From the NCBI GenBank assembly GCA_009377845.1, contig WHTE01000016.1:1-35530 (forward strand): a DNA stretch of 35,530 bases, written 5' to 3'. Positions 8,501 to 19,768 of this stretch are shown piece by piece. The first letter of the stretch is position 1, and each line of letters opens with the position of its first letter. The position numbers and the translations under genes were made by a program. This DNA is from Nitrospirales bacterium. GTDB taxonomy: Bacteria; Nitrospirota; Nitrospiria; Nitrospirales; UBA8639. The notes beneath the pieces were generated by a model. The model saw only the letters and a list, made by a program, of their open reading frames with translations. It searched no databases and was not told the DNA's origin.

Positions 8501-8859
8501 AGTCGAGCCGCAGAATCGAGGGCACGGTAGGTATCATCGCCGGAGAAGGGGTTCTGATGTGCCCACTTATTGCGGACATCGCGCAATTCGCTCAGCAGCG
8601 ATCGCTCGGCCTGGCCCAGTGTCTTGCGAAAGACGAGCTGCCATTGATTCCACATCACGCTCAACAGGGAGGCCACATCCCAGCGAGGCTCCGTCTCCGT
8701 ACCGAACAAGTTCGATTGAGTCTCGCGTACCGATTCTTTGATCTGCTCGAACCACAACTGCTCGTGCTGGGCCTTCATCTCGCGCTCCACGAAAGGGCGC
8801 AGCCCCTCTTTGAGTAGGTCTAGCGCTTTCCCAACGCGTTCGTGGTTCGTAATGGCCAT
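5494..8859 (-). CDS. Swt1-HEPN / DUF499 ATPase (defence core ATPase)
   Basis: A 1121-residue P-loop ATPase of the DUF499 type. Residues 1-105 look like the Swt1-family HEPN domain and carry an RX4H motif (R96-N97 ... H101), the catalytic motif of HEPN ribonucleases. The Walker A is NFGGGKTH (K253-T254) and the Walker B is LILIDE (D371-E372), both typical of DUF499. Residues about 1020-1060 form a low-complexity Ser/Thr/Gly/Pro linker before a C-terminal domain. DUF499 proteins occur beside DUF1156 methylases in anti-phage islands, and the arrangement here matches. A ribosome-binding site AGGAG lies eight bases before the ATG, and only three bases separate it from the methylase stop. GC is high in several rows counted by hand (about 58-67%). 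Biochemical function is unknown; ATPase and possible RNase activity are inferred from motifs. Confidence 0.88.
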   Translation of the reverse strand: MAITNHERVGKALDLLKEGLRPFVEREMKAQHEQLWFEQIKESVRETQSNLFGTETEPRWDVASLLSVMWNQWQLVFRKTLGQAERSLLSELRDVRNKWAHQNPFSGDDTYRALDSAARLLTAVSASQAADVEKMKMELLRVRFDEQVRTEKRKSVGTAIESQASSGLTPWREVVNPHKDVASGRYQQAEFAADLWQVHIGEGSDEYRKPVEFFRRTHLTDSLQKLIIGAVQRLTGTGGDPVVQLQTNFGGGKTHSMLALYHLVSGTAPSELLGVDALLKEAGVSKLPVVKRVVLVGNRISPGNPVVKSDGTMVRTLWGELAWQLGHAAGGIKEAQKAFKRIQADDERATSPGDVLRELFIEYGPCLILIDEWVAYARQLHDQSDLPAGGFETQFTFAQVLTESAKLAKNCLLVVSLPASDTSGSPHAQADDVEVGGERGRAALDRLRNAVGRLEASWRPASADEGFEIVRRRLFEPLVEKTQYVARDTVAKAFFDLYSTQAAEFPPECRDSDYEKRLKEAYPIHPEVFDRLYTDWSTLVKFQRTRGVLRLMAAVIHSLWEKGDRNPVILPAHIPIDDPRVQSELTRYLSDNWVPVIEKDVDGPNALPLRLDGEVPNLGKYAACRRVARTIYLGSAPTATAANRGIEDRRVKLGCVMPGESPNIFGDALRRLSSAATYLYQDGARYWYSTQPTVTKLAEDRAEQLKRNIDAVTQELDKRLRADLRKTGDFIRVHPLPQSGQDVPDDLDARLVVLGTDYPYSKQPGNTAEIAAKAILETRGNTPRLFRNTLVFLAVDQARLQDLEEAVRRYLAWESILAEKEALNLDPHQVKQAETQQKSADGAVTARIPEAYQWLLVPVQSSPKASIEWQTFRLSGQDDLAVRASKKLRNDELLVAALAGTRLRMELDRVPLWRGNHVAIKQLVEDFARYLYLPRLTEPNVLVGAVRDGLGLLLWNQESFAYADSFDETAGRYRGLRCGQTVLIASGDTGLLVRPEVASRQQEAEVQAASSVTGNTGTTSTPTITGEADVTGKSGSAKPKTAPAPKRFHGSVPLDPTRVGRDAGRIADEVISHLVGLVGSDVTVTLEIEAEIPTGAPDNVVRTVTENSRTLKFTTQGFENE

Positions 8860-8862
8860 GAT

Positions 8863-11634
8863 TTACTCCTCTCCGAACATGTGAGTCTGTTGTTTTTCGG
8901 GTGGTTCCACCTCTCGGGCCAAACGGGTGATCTCTGGCCAGCTTTGCACAAGCGCATTATACGAAAGCGCCTCGGCTGGGCGTTTTTTGCGTTCGCAGAG
9001 TGTATAGAGGCGGTAGCAGAGTTCGCGGGCAACTTCGGCATTCGATCCAAGCTTCGATACGAGCGCCGCCGCCGGGCTCTCACCGCCAGATTCAAGTATA
9101 CGAATCAGGTGATGCACCATTTCCCAGGCCGTGAGACGAAGGTCAGTGGTCGGGTTCCAAGCAGTGGGCAGTTCGTCTGGTTTTAAGAGGCGGACCTTGC
9201 CTCCCTTCGAGGCGACAAGGCCAGCTATAACCATCCCGTTAACGCTGGTATTCTTGCTCTTGGAGAGCTGTTCAGCCATTCCGTACTCTCCGACCGCAAA
9301 CCCGATCTGCTCAAACCACGTAATAGCCCAGCGGCTATCGGCGTCGAAATCGCCCTCTTGTTCGGCCAGCGCATCGTCGAGGGTCTGGTTGATGAGGGCA
9401 AGCGCCTCGCGCACGGAGACCGGACTGCCCTCAGCGTCAAGTACCCTGGCGTAGCGGGTGTAGACCGCCATGCCCGGGCCGATCGCGGCCTGCGCTAGAT
9501 CCACAGGTGCGATGTTTTCATGCTGCAATTGTTTCAGCGCCTGTGGCAGTTCGATCTTAAGCGCTGCCAGAAACTCTCTCCGGGAAACCGTAGGTGCCTC
9601 TGCCGATCGTTGTCGTCCTACAACGAAAATGGCAGATGCTAAAGCATTAGTCCCGATTCCAATCATTCGAGTATCCGTTGTCGTTCTCACGGGCCACGTA
9701 GCCACGACTGCTAATCCCGCATCAATAAGGCCGCCCAGAAAGACTTCCCATCCTGTCGAACCGACAGATTTATCCTCCTCTTCGGCCTGCTTAATAGCAT
9801 AAACAATCAGTAGAGGAAACCGTTTGTCTGCCTTCTCGGCTAGAGTGCCGAACACTTTGGCGAACCCTGATCTAAAATACTCATTCGCTCGTTCAACATC
9901 ACCAGAATGCCGATATGGACTTGCAATAAGTTCATCATCTTTGGGAGTTGCGACGGTACCGAGGAAATCAGGAAAAATTGGACGAAGAGCCTTTCGGAGC
10001 CATATATAAAAGAAATCAGACAAATCGGCGTATCCAATATTCGCGTAATATGGCGGATCCGTTGCTATCAGAGCATTTTCTGGCAGGTCCTTGGCAATCT
10101 GCCGTGCATCCTGCTGACGCACCTCGGTAACTGTCCCGTCAGGAACAACGAGATCAAATGCTCTGAGTGCCGTCTCAAGGACAGGTCCAGTCCAATCCCC
10201 CACGGAACTGCCGAAAGGGTTGGTCTCCACGAAATCCCATACCATCGGGACTGCATGACGATCGAACGCAGGTGTCGCCTTACCACTACCATTTCTCGGA
10301 TCGATGAACCAGCGCACCAAAATGTTATTGCTTTGTGCCATTTTGCCGACGCAAATTCCAAGCACAGCTGTAATCGCATCCGCGTATGCAAGTGCATTAG
10401 TTCCACTGGCATGCAATGGGACGCCATCATCAGCTAATCCGGCAGCGACGGCGTCGCGAACAATTTCGTTTCTGATCGACCCAACGAGACGCGCAAAGGT
10501 TTCTAGTACTAGAGCTTGACGCTTCGTAAAAAGTTCTAAAAAATTCTTGATGCCATATTGTTGAACACGAAAGCCAAGAGCAGCCTTCGGCATTTCAATC
10601 CCGATAAGGTCACTAGGTGCCGCAGAACTCGCAGCAACCGCAGCAGCAGCTTGCTGCTGTTCGTCTGCCGCAACAAAGTAGATCTTGTCTCCTTGACGGG
10701 CGGCTATTGCAAACATCTGCTGCCGCAATTGCCCTGCTCGCCCCTGTTCCCGAATGTATTGGAGGGGGATTGGTGTGTCTGCTGAATGCAGACACACCGC
10801 GCCGAAACGTCCAGTCGTAGGCTTCAATGGCTCCCCTTCAGTCCTGACACGATAACGAATGGTCTGATCGTCTCGGAAAGGTTCAATCCAAGCCTTTGTC
10901 CTTTGGTGGCGCGATAGCCACCAGTTCGATACTAATGGGGTGTGGAACCCTCGGGCGGCCGGTTCGGGGCTTGCAACTGTCCATGCCCATCGATAGGCGA
11001 AAGGTACAGCTCCGCCTGCAAGGGGAGGATAATAATTTTTAAGCTCGCTCCATGCCAATTGGCGAACTCTCGACGCATAATATCTGACGTCTTTCTTCAA
11101 TCCTTCAATGCCGCATGACTGATCAAGGCGGTCATCGTGAGCGGGATTCACTGGAGTTCGATCGCGAAATAGCGCCGGGATTCTGCAAAGAACAGTTGTA
11201 ATCAGAACCGGCACTGGATTTAAATCAGACGCTCGCGTCTTGAGGCCAAGCCGCTGGGCCTCAAGAAGAGTTGAGCCTCCGCCGCAGAACGGGTCAACGA
11301 CAATAGGCGACACATCCCCGACGGCTTTTGCTATTTCGTTGCGAACATCAGCAAGTAAATTCTTATCCTTATAAGCTTCGAACGCGGAAAGACGCTCTAC
11401 CAACTGCATGAGACGCTCACGTTCACGGTGAGCGTCCTTCTCGGAAAGATGCTCACTTGGGTCATCCACAAGTGAAGCGAATAACATGGCTCTCCACGCT
11501 GGCAATGGCATTGGAGCAAACCATTTGTGGAGATTGCGAATGTGTCCGGTTTTTCGGTTCTTGTCTTCCTCACAACCGCGATTGATCGCCTGTAACGGAA
11601 GCGCTACTTCGATGAGTTTTTTTCTTGGTTTCAC
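8863..11634 (-). CDS. DUF1156 adenine-specific DNA methyltransferase
   Basis: A 923-residue N6-adenine methylase of the DUF1156/COG1743 type. The DUF1156 N-terminus is clear ([16 protein letters not shown], then [16 protein letters not shown]-like text with NLHKWFA). The S-adenosylmethionine motif I is DPFCGGGS (residues 114-121) and the catalytic motif IV is DPPYY (526-530), so both halves of the enzyme are intact. It probably marks host DNA so that the helicase/ATPase partners spare it, or acts as part of the effector; this is inferred from context. The start is a GTG that overlaps the stop of the preceding truncated DUF1156 frame (GTGA), which suggests coupled translation. Its stop is three bases before the ATPase start. 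Confidence 0.92.
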   Translation of the reverse strand: MKPRKKLIEVALPLQAINRGCEEDKNRKTGHIRNLHKWFAPMPLPAWRAMLFASLVDDPSEHLSEKDAHRERERLMQLVERLSAFEAYKDKNLLADVRNEIAKAVGDVSPIVVDPFCGGGSTLLEAQRLGLKTRASDLNPVPVLITTVLCRIPALFRDRTPVNPAHDDRLDQSCGIEGLKKDVRYYASRVRQLAWSELKNYYPPLAGGAVPFAYRWAWTVASPEPAARGFHTPLVSNWWLSRHQRTKAWIEPFRDDQTIRYRVRTEGEPLKPTTGRFGAVCLHSADTPIPLQYIREQGRAGQLRQQMFAIAARQGDKIYFVAADEQQQAAAAVAASSAAPSDLIGIEMPKAALGFRVQQYGIKNFLELFTKRQALVLETFARLVGSIRNEIVRDAVAAGLADDGVPLHASGTNALAYADAITAVLGICVGKMAQSNNILVRWFIDPRNGSGKATPAFDRHAVPMVWDFVETNPFGSSVGDWTGPVLETALRAFDLVVPDGTVTEVRQQDARQIAKDLPENALIATDPPYYANIGYADLSDFFYIWLRKALRPIFPDFLGTVATPKDDELIASPYRHSGDVERANEYFRSGFAKVFGTLAEKADKRFPLLIVYAIKQAEEEDKSVGSTGWEVFLGGLIDAGLAVVATWPVRTTTDTRMIGIGTNALASAIFVVGRQRSAEAPTVSRREFLAALKIELPQALKQLQHENIAPVDLAQAAIGPGMAVYTRYARVLDAEGSPVSVREALALINQTLDDALAEQEGDFDADSRWAITWFEQIGFAVGEYGMAEQLSKSKNTSVNGMVIAGLVASKGGKVRLLKPDELPTAWNPTTDLRLTAWEMVHHLIRILESGGESPAAALVSKLGSNAEVARELCYRLYTLCERKKRPAEALSYNALVQSWPEITRLAREVEPPEKQQTHMFGEE

Positions 11635-12059
11635 GTGCTTGCCGTTTCCTGCAATTCAAGATCTGTAGCCGCTGAAAATCTTGTTACACGCCCACAGTCG
11701 CTCTTGTCGCCACGTGAGAAATACCTCGTAGTAATGGCTCGAAAGAAACGAGAGCTCGCTTGTGGCAAGCAATGGGAAGCTAAGACCGGGTCGAATGGGG
11801 AGCCCGGGATTTCGCCCATCCCGGCCATGTATTCAGAAGGCGCACAATTTCTAATCATCTGATTGGTCGCGTGGTCGATGAAGGTGCGAGTCAGCACACT
11901 GTCACGCGCCCGCGCCGCCGCCAGCGGCCGTCGTGCCCACCAAAGGTGCAGTGTGCTGGGATGCCCATGCCGAATCGACTTCTCCCGCGCCGAAGCCGTG
12001 TTAATCGCCTCCAACGGCAACGCCACCTCAATAAGTTTTTTCTTTATTCGATTGGCCAT
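11631..12059 (-). pseudogene. Truncated DUF1156 methylase start (remnant)
   Basis: The first about 50 residues are a second DUF1156 N-terminus: [16 protein letters not shown], then [20 protein letters not shown], the more usual WWARRPLAA form of this domain. After that the frame continues for about 90 residues with no resemblance to a methylase and no catalytic motifs. I read it as the 5' stub of a lost or replaced methylase gene fused to unrelated sequence. It is not a copy of the intact methylase next door, because the two N-termini differ (WWARRPLAA against [11 protein letters not shown]). The frame stays open and ends in a GTGA overlap with the intact gene, so it may still be translated and serve as a leader. 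Confidence 0.72.
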
Positions 12060-12068
12060 ATTGGTTGA

Positions 12069-13748
12069 CTATGATCCTCCACTCTCGCAGAGTTTAGTCA
12101 TGGCTGAAGAGACACTCTCAGCTCGCTTATTAAGGAATGCGTTGTAGTCGCCATTAACCATTTCGTCATAGGGGATAAGATGGCTTGCCAGACGAGCTCT
12201 GACTTCCGGTTCACCAAGGTTAGTACCATCTCGACGTTCAGCCAAATAGCGCTCTGGCTCCTTATCCGAGATATTTCTATTGGTGCGCCAGGTTACAAGA
12301 GCGCAATTGAGCGACCGATAAATTTGATTATCCGGAATACCAAGGCGAGTAAGATGCGCGTCTGGAAATAGGTGGTGGTATTCGCGCTTGGCTAGGTTGC
12401 CTCGGCTAATTCCGCTTCCATCGGCAAGATCCAGTCCTCCTTGCTTTAAAGCCAAGGCAAGAATGGCCCTGGCAACACGATCCTTGTTCTTAGGCCAGCC
12501 TGCCAGAACTAACTCCTGCAAGTGCGGAATCGGGTGCTGCTCATCGTTTAAAATGCTCGGGATGGATTCCCCTGACCCGGATACAAGGGGTTTTAATTCG
12601 TTACAATCAGCTAATGACCTAGAGCTGGTGGACTTTTCATAACGGTTCGAGAAAAATGCGCGCCAAAGGTACTTCCGCAAGATGTTGCGTGCCCGTCCTT
12701 CACCATCCAAACCTTGTGGCGCCACCGCCCACAGAGCTACGAGGACTGGAATAACCACGTCTGTCGGCAGACGAGCCGCATCAAAGACTCGTTCCTCTTC
12801 AAGAAAATTGGCAGTGCGTGACACCCCTAAGAGAAATACATCCCAGTTTTCAAGGAGTTTATTGCCGAAGTTTTTTGACATGTAGGTTCCATTGGTTGGA
12901 ATGCGTTCTTGCATAAGCGCGCCGGCATACAGCGTCAAATTTTCTAGCGGATAGTATTCTGCAATCGTAGGACATTTCTTACGAGTGTCGGCGACAAGAT
13001 CATGGAGCGAAGTGCCCATATCCGCTTCCACTTGAGCGACGACGATGTCATAAATGGAAAGGGGAGCGGCGGACGTGTTCATCTTGATAAAGACGTCCAA
13101 GGCTGTATCCTTCTTCGTCGTAACTGGAAGTGACAAGTACGGAAGATTAAACGCTGCGAACTTCCCGCGAATAATAGAAATTTTGTCTGTTATCTCGTCG
13201 CGCTCGTCTCGATCTGAAATGGCTACCTTGGCCCAATCCCGCAATTGTTGTGTACCGGCTTCGCCGGGTGCACAGAGGTTCAGGGGAACCATCCGTCGCT
13301 CCCACTGCTTCTGGGGTTGATTAGCCCACATGGGGCGCAACTCAGTGTCGCCATTCCTTTTCCAACGGGCAATGGAATCCACGTAATACGGCATGCCGGT
13401 TTCTTCATCGGGAGACAGATAAAGGAAATAGGTTCGGTCATCGTAGTTGTTATGTAATCCCCGCCATAACGCGGTCAGTCTTTGCTGCCCATCTAAAAGA
13501 TTCTCAGTGACTCGTTCCGAAGTTGCCGGTGCGCCCTTTAACGTGCGGGTAAGGAATGGCTTATCGCTTCCAATTTCGAGCACTAGTAGGGCTCCAATCG
13601 GTAACTCCTGGAGGATTGTATTGAACAGCTGTGTAATGTTGGCATATCCCCATGCCTCGAAACGCTGGAAACGCGGCAGGGCGATCTGCTGGGTGCGTAT
13701 TCGAGTAAACCAATCGGGCAATGGCCGATTACGTGCTTCAATTGACAT
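12069..13748 (-). CDS. DUF262 / HNH (GmrSD-like) restriction protein
   Basis: A 559-residue DUF262-family protein. The N-terminal part shows the DUF262 pattern LPRFQRFEAWG (24-34) and LDGQQRLTAL (85-94); the DGQQR loop binds and hydrolyses nucleotides in GmrS and related proteins. Near the C-terminus is HHLFPDAHL (His458-His459) followed by NCALVTWRTNRNISDKEPERYL, which fits a DUF1524-type HNH nuclease. Fused DUF262-DUF1524 proteins include type IV enzymes that cut modified phage DNA; that role here is inferred. A ribosome-binding site AAAGG precedes the ATG. It sits between DarG and the methylase remnants, inside the helicase-methylase-ATPase operon, with lower GC (one row counted at 42%) than the helicase, suggesting separate origin. 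Confidence 0.82.
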   Translation of the reverse strand: MSIEARNRPLPDWFTRIRTQQIALPRFQRFEAWGYANITQLFNTILQELPIGALLVLEIGSDKPFLTRTLKGAPATSERVTENLLDGQQRLTALWRGLHNNYDDRTYFLYLSPDEETGMPYYVDSIARWKRNGDTELRPMWANQPQKQWERRMVPLNLCAPGEAGTQQLRDWAKVAISDRDERDEITDKISIIRGKFAAFNLPYLSLPVTTKKDTALDVFIKMNTSAAPLSIYDIVVAQVEADMGTSLHDLVADTRKKCPTIAEYYPLENLTLYAGALMQERIPTNGTYMSKNFGNKLLENWDVFLLGVSRTANFLEEERVFDAARLPTDVVIPVLVALWAVAPQGLDGEGRARNILRKYLWRAFFSNRYEKSTSSRSLADCNELKPLVSGSGESIPSILNDEQHPIPHLQELVLAGWPKNKDRVARAILALALKQGGLDLADGSGISRGNLAKREYHHLFPDAHLTRLGIPDNQIYRSLNCALVTWRTNRNISDKEPERYLAERRDGTNLGEPEVRARLASHLIPYDEMVNGDYNAFLNKRAESVSSAMTKLCESGGS

Positions 13749-13932
13749 GATAAACCTTTCTACTTGTATACATTTTTGGATAAAATTGCCTTAATCTATC
13801 TCAGTCTTGAAGAGTGGATGTGATCGTTAATGGAATCCCCATAGCCCTCATTGTCCAATGTTTTGCCGACTTTTAAATTCTTTGCAAAGCCCGCTTGGCC
13901 TGGCATTATCCGGAAACGAAAACGTCAGGTCC

Positions 13933-13956
13933 CACCTCAATCAACTTCTTTTTAAT
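13933..13956 (-). pseudogene. Eight-codon scrap of a DUF1156 methylase start
   Basis: Directly after the DarG stop, and in the same frame, the bases encode I-K-K-K-L-I-E-V, identical to residues 5-12 of the truncated DUF1156 frame to its left. After V the frame reads GPDVFVSG and stops. Over these 24 bases I count six differences, mostly at third codon positions, so this is a diverged coding relic rather than a fresh DNA duplication. It implies that a methylase gene once followed darG directly, before the DUF262 gene was placed there. Confidence 0.6.
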
Positions 13957-15096
13957 TCAGACATCGACTAATTCTTTTTCGGGAAGAGGGAGGTTCTGAC
14001 TTGGAGTAAGATCAAGCCAGCGAAGGATGTTCAAGTTCCGGATGGTGACTGCGATGTCTTCTTCTTTTAAAGGAGGACGTCGTTTTTGCTTCCATTTCAT
14101 GACGGCTTCCAGGACGTCGAGTTCTGAGGGCTTTGGTTTTCCTCGATCCATGAGTTCTTGCGCAGCGTAATGAACCGTTGCCGCTACTTCAGCTTGATTT
14201 GTATCCATGCGCAAGAACAGGTCAGCGATTTTTTCAATTTTCTCTTCCCACTGCTTAATTTGTTCTTGAAATACTTCAATGGCATCTTGGTAGGTCGGCC
14301 CCGGTTTGATGGAAAACATTCGCCCTAATCGTTTCTCCTGAATCAAGCCGTGATTCACCAAACGTGTCATTAAACTTTTCAGTTCTCCTGCAAAGGGGCC
14401 ATAACTGCTTCGACCATATCTCAGACCAGTTGGAATACTTTTGGCCGTCGCAAAATATGCGATTTTTTGAAACATCGTTCTTCCAACTGGCCAGTGAAAT
14501 TGTTCACGATCAATTCGTGCAAGAATTTCCACAAACGCGACCCACGCCGGATTTATTTTTGAGGGTTCTTGGGAAAGGCTTCTTGCCGATTCGCCATTTA
14601 CAGGGTTATTTAAAAAGGTCTCATCTAATTCGATTTCGGGTGTTCCATAGGGAGCATAGAGGTCTATGGGAATATTTAATCGATTGAGATGCCGATAGAG
14701 GGTGGGACCTACTACCCGCCATTCAAGTTGGCCTTGACCGCATCCTAATGGAGGAACGGCCAATGAGGTGATCCCCCATTCCTGGTAGTGCTTTTCTAAG
14801 TATTCCAATCCTTTTATGATGTCCGAGAGTCGAGAAACAGATCGCCAGTGATCTTTGGTTGGAAAGTTAAGAATCCATGGGGTTAGCAATTGACGAAATA
14901 GATAGGGCTGGCCTAGCTTAACTTCCTTTCGGTTGCAACGCTCCACATAGTCTTTATACATTTCAGGAAATCTATTCTTGAATTCCAGTGCAATTCCTTT
15001 CCCCATCACCCCGACACAATTAACCGTGTTGATCAAGGTATGTGCTTCCGAGTCGAAGAGGTTGCCCAGTCGGACTATTAATTTAGTTTGGCCCAT
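13957..15096 (-). CDS. darG: DarG-type macrodomain antitoxin
   Basis: DarG removes the ADP-ribose that DarT puts on thymidine in DNA and also binds the toxin. The first about 155 residues are a macrodomain: LIVRLGNLFDSEAHTLINTV, the loop NCVGVMGKGIALEFK (26-40) and the ribose-binding VPPLGCGQGQLEW. After a linker, residues about 185-350 (WVAFVEILARIDREQFHWPVGRT onward) match the DarG C-terminal domain that neutralises the toxin. The 379-residue length fits a full two-domain antitoxin. It starts 12 bases after the darT stop, preceded by AGGGAAATAATTAA. Hand-counted GC in one row is 43%, below that of the flanking core genes. Confidence 0.93.
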   Translation of the reverse strand: MGQTKLIVRLGNLFDSEAHTLINTVNCVGVMGKGIALEFKNRFPEMYKDYVERCNRKEVKLGQPYLFRQLLTPWILNFPTKDHWRSVSRLSDIIKGLEYLEKHYQEWGITSLAVPPLGCGQGQLEWRVVGPTLYRHLNRLNIPIDLYAPYGTPEIELDETFLNNPVNGESARSLSQEPSKINPAWVAFVEILARIDREQFHWPVGRTMFQKIAYFATAKSIPTGLRYGRSSYGPFAGELKSLMTRLVNHGLIQEKRLGRMFSIKPGPTYQDAIEVFQEQIKQWEEKIEKIADLFLRMDTNQAEVAATVHYAAQELMDRGKPKPSELDVLEAVMKWKQKRRPPLKEEDIAVTIRNLNILRWLDLTPSQNLPLPEKELVDV

Positions 15097-15108
15097 TTAA
15101 TTATTTCC

Positions 15109-15698
15109 CTATTTGAAAAAGAGCGCCTTGTTCACCTCTGCAGAAATGGATGAACTCATTTCGCTCACTTTGGTTAGCAATTCAGCTTCGGAAACATACA
15201 CACCCAAGATATAATGTGGACCCACACAGTCTGGCACCAGCACTTCCGCACATTTAATTGACTTATGCCTCCATTCGTCAATTTGGTCGTAAGGGTTGGT
15301 CCAGTTATCTGCGAATACTAAAATTTTGTCAACCAAATGTAAGGCGTCGGGGGCCGAGCCGAAGCGAGCATAGTTGCTGGAGGCATTTTGGTCTGAGATA
15401 ACGGTTCCTGGTATATCCAAAACGGATGGACTCACACGAATTACACAGATCTCCCTATGATATGATTGGCGTTTATACATCATGGGATTTCTTGCACAGA
15501 TGTATAAGTTGACATAATCATGGAGAGGCCTAGTTCCTGGGACAACTTTGATTTCCCTTCTGTCTTGAATTTCCCTCATAGCTACGGATTCATGAGGAAT
15601 GCTTGCCGCTCGTTTATGTGACAAAATGCCGTTTTCCAAGATGGAGATAAGGTTGGCAATGGGAGTGATATAGTGCAATTCTCTAAGATCTTCTCTCT

Positions 15699-15702
<4 letters not shown>
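15109..15702 (-). CDS. darT: DarT-type DNA ADP-ribosyltransferase toxin (DUF4433)
   Basis: DarT uses NAD+ to ADP-ribosylate thymidine in single-stranded DNA; DarTG pairs are known anti-phage toxin-antitoxin systems. The 197-residue product shows the DUF4433 N-terminus LHYITPIANLISILENGILSH with the NAD-contacting His10, the ARTT-like segment around RREIKVVPGTRPLHDYVNLY, and KCAEVLVPD with Glu153 in the place of the catalytic glutamate. All key residues appear intact, so an active toxin is expected. It overlaps the helicase stop by four bases (ATGA) and precedes darG, the usual toxin-antitoxin order. Embedding inside a larger defence operon is the notable part. Confidence 0.93.
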
Positions 15703-19277
<3,575 letters not shown>

Positions 19278-19321
19278 TCTGTTTGGGTCCGCTAGGTCTG
19301 AACGATAGATAAGGAATTAGG

Positions 19322-19350
19322 AAAATAGCTCTTAAGGCTATTAATATCAA
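19322..19350 (-). promoter_or_regulatory. Candidate sigma-70-like promoter of the defence operon
   Basis: Reading leftward, TTGATA (19350-19345), a 17-base spacer and TATTTT (19327-19322) lie about 45 bases before the helicase ATG. Five of six bases match the -35 consensus and four of six the -10. It is the best-placed candidate for the long operon, but the sequence alone cannot prove use. Confidence 0.4.
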
Positions 19351-19393
19351 TAAAACAAGTATTCACCTTCCCTATTCTTTCGAGATAGGGTGC

Positions 19394-19425
19394 GAGGCCG
19401 ATCTTCTTTAAGGGGAATCGGCCTC
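19394..19425. other. Nine-base-pair inverted repeat upstream of the defence operon
   Basis: GAGGCCGAT and ATCGGCCTC form a perfect stem around a 14-base loop, followed on the + side by AGTGTTTTT. Genes on both sides run leftward, so a rightward terminator has no obvious gene to serve. It could be an operator or a boundary hairpin between the replication genes and the defence operon. The remaining gap between 19278 and 19549 holds no gene that I can see. Confidence 0.4.
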
Positions 19426-19549
19426 AGTGTTTTTAAGTCTGAGTTGGGTTTTTTGGGCGGACCCAATCCACATTCACCAACGCCAAATTGCCCGTGACGC
19501 TATGACTGCGGACAACCAGCCATCCGTTTTCCGGAGGTAAGGCAATTTC

Positions 19550-19768
19550 TCACGTGCATTGGCCAAAAAGTGGAGACTCCCAAACAATTTCTGCACCAGG
19601 AATGAGATCAGCCAAAACGGGAGGGGCAACAACCCGAACCTTCCCGGCAGCCCTTTCTAGAAGTTTGAAGGCCAGTTCCTCCGGGAGATTGACCGATTGG
19701 CCTGGTTCAACTGTGAGTTCTTTCCCAGGCAATTTCACCTGTAAAGCGATTAAAGCTTCAATTAACAA
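19550..19768 (-). CDS. Small hypothetical protein (72 aa) after the primase
   Basis: I do not recognise a family. The product starts MLIEALIALQVKLPGKELTV and contains GQSVNLPEELAFKLLERAAGKVRVV, a compact pattern seen in small phage/plasmid proteins of unknown role, and ends with WESPLFGQCT. I chose the TTG at 19768 because GGAGGTGAT, an almost complete complement of the 16S rRNA 3' end, lies six bases upstream, inside the end of the primase gene. A TTG at 19774 is in frame but touches that site directly. Overlap with the primase gene implies translational coupling and a shared role in the element's replication module. Confidence 0.6.
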   Translation of the reverse strand: MLIEALIALQVKLPGKELTVEPGQSVNLPEELAFKLLERAAGKVRVVAPPVLADLIPGAEIVWESPLFGQCT

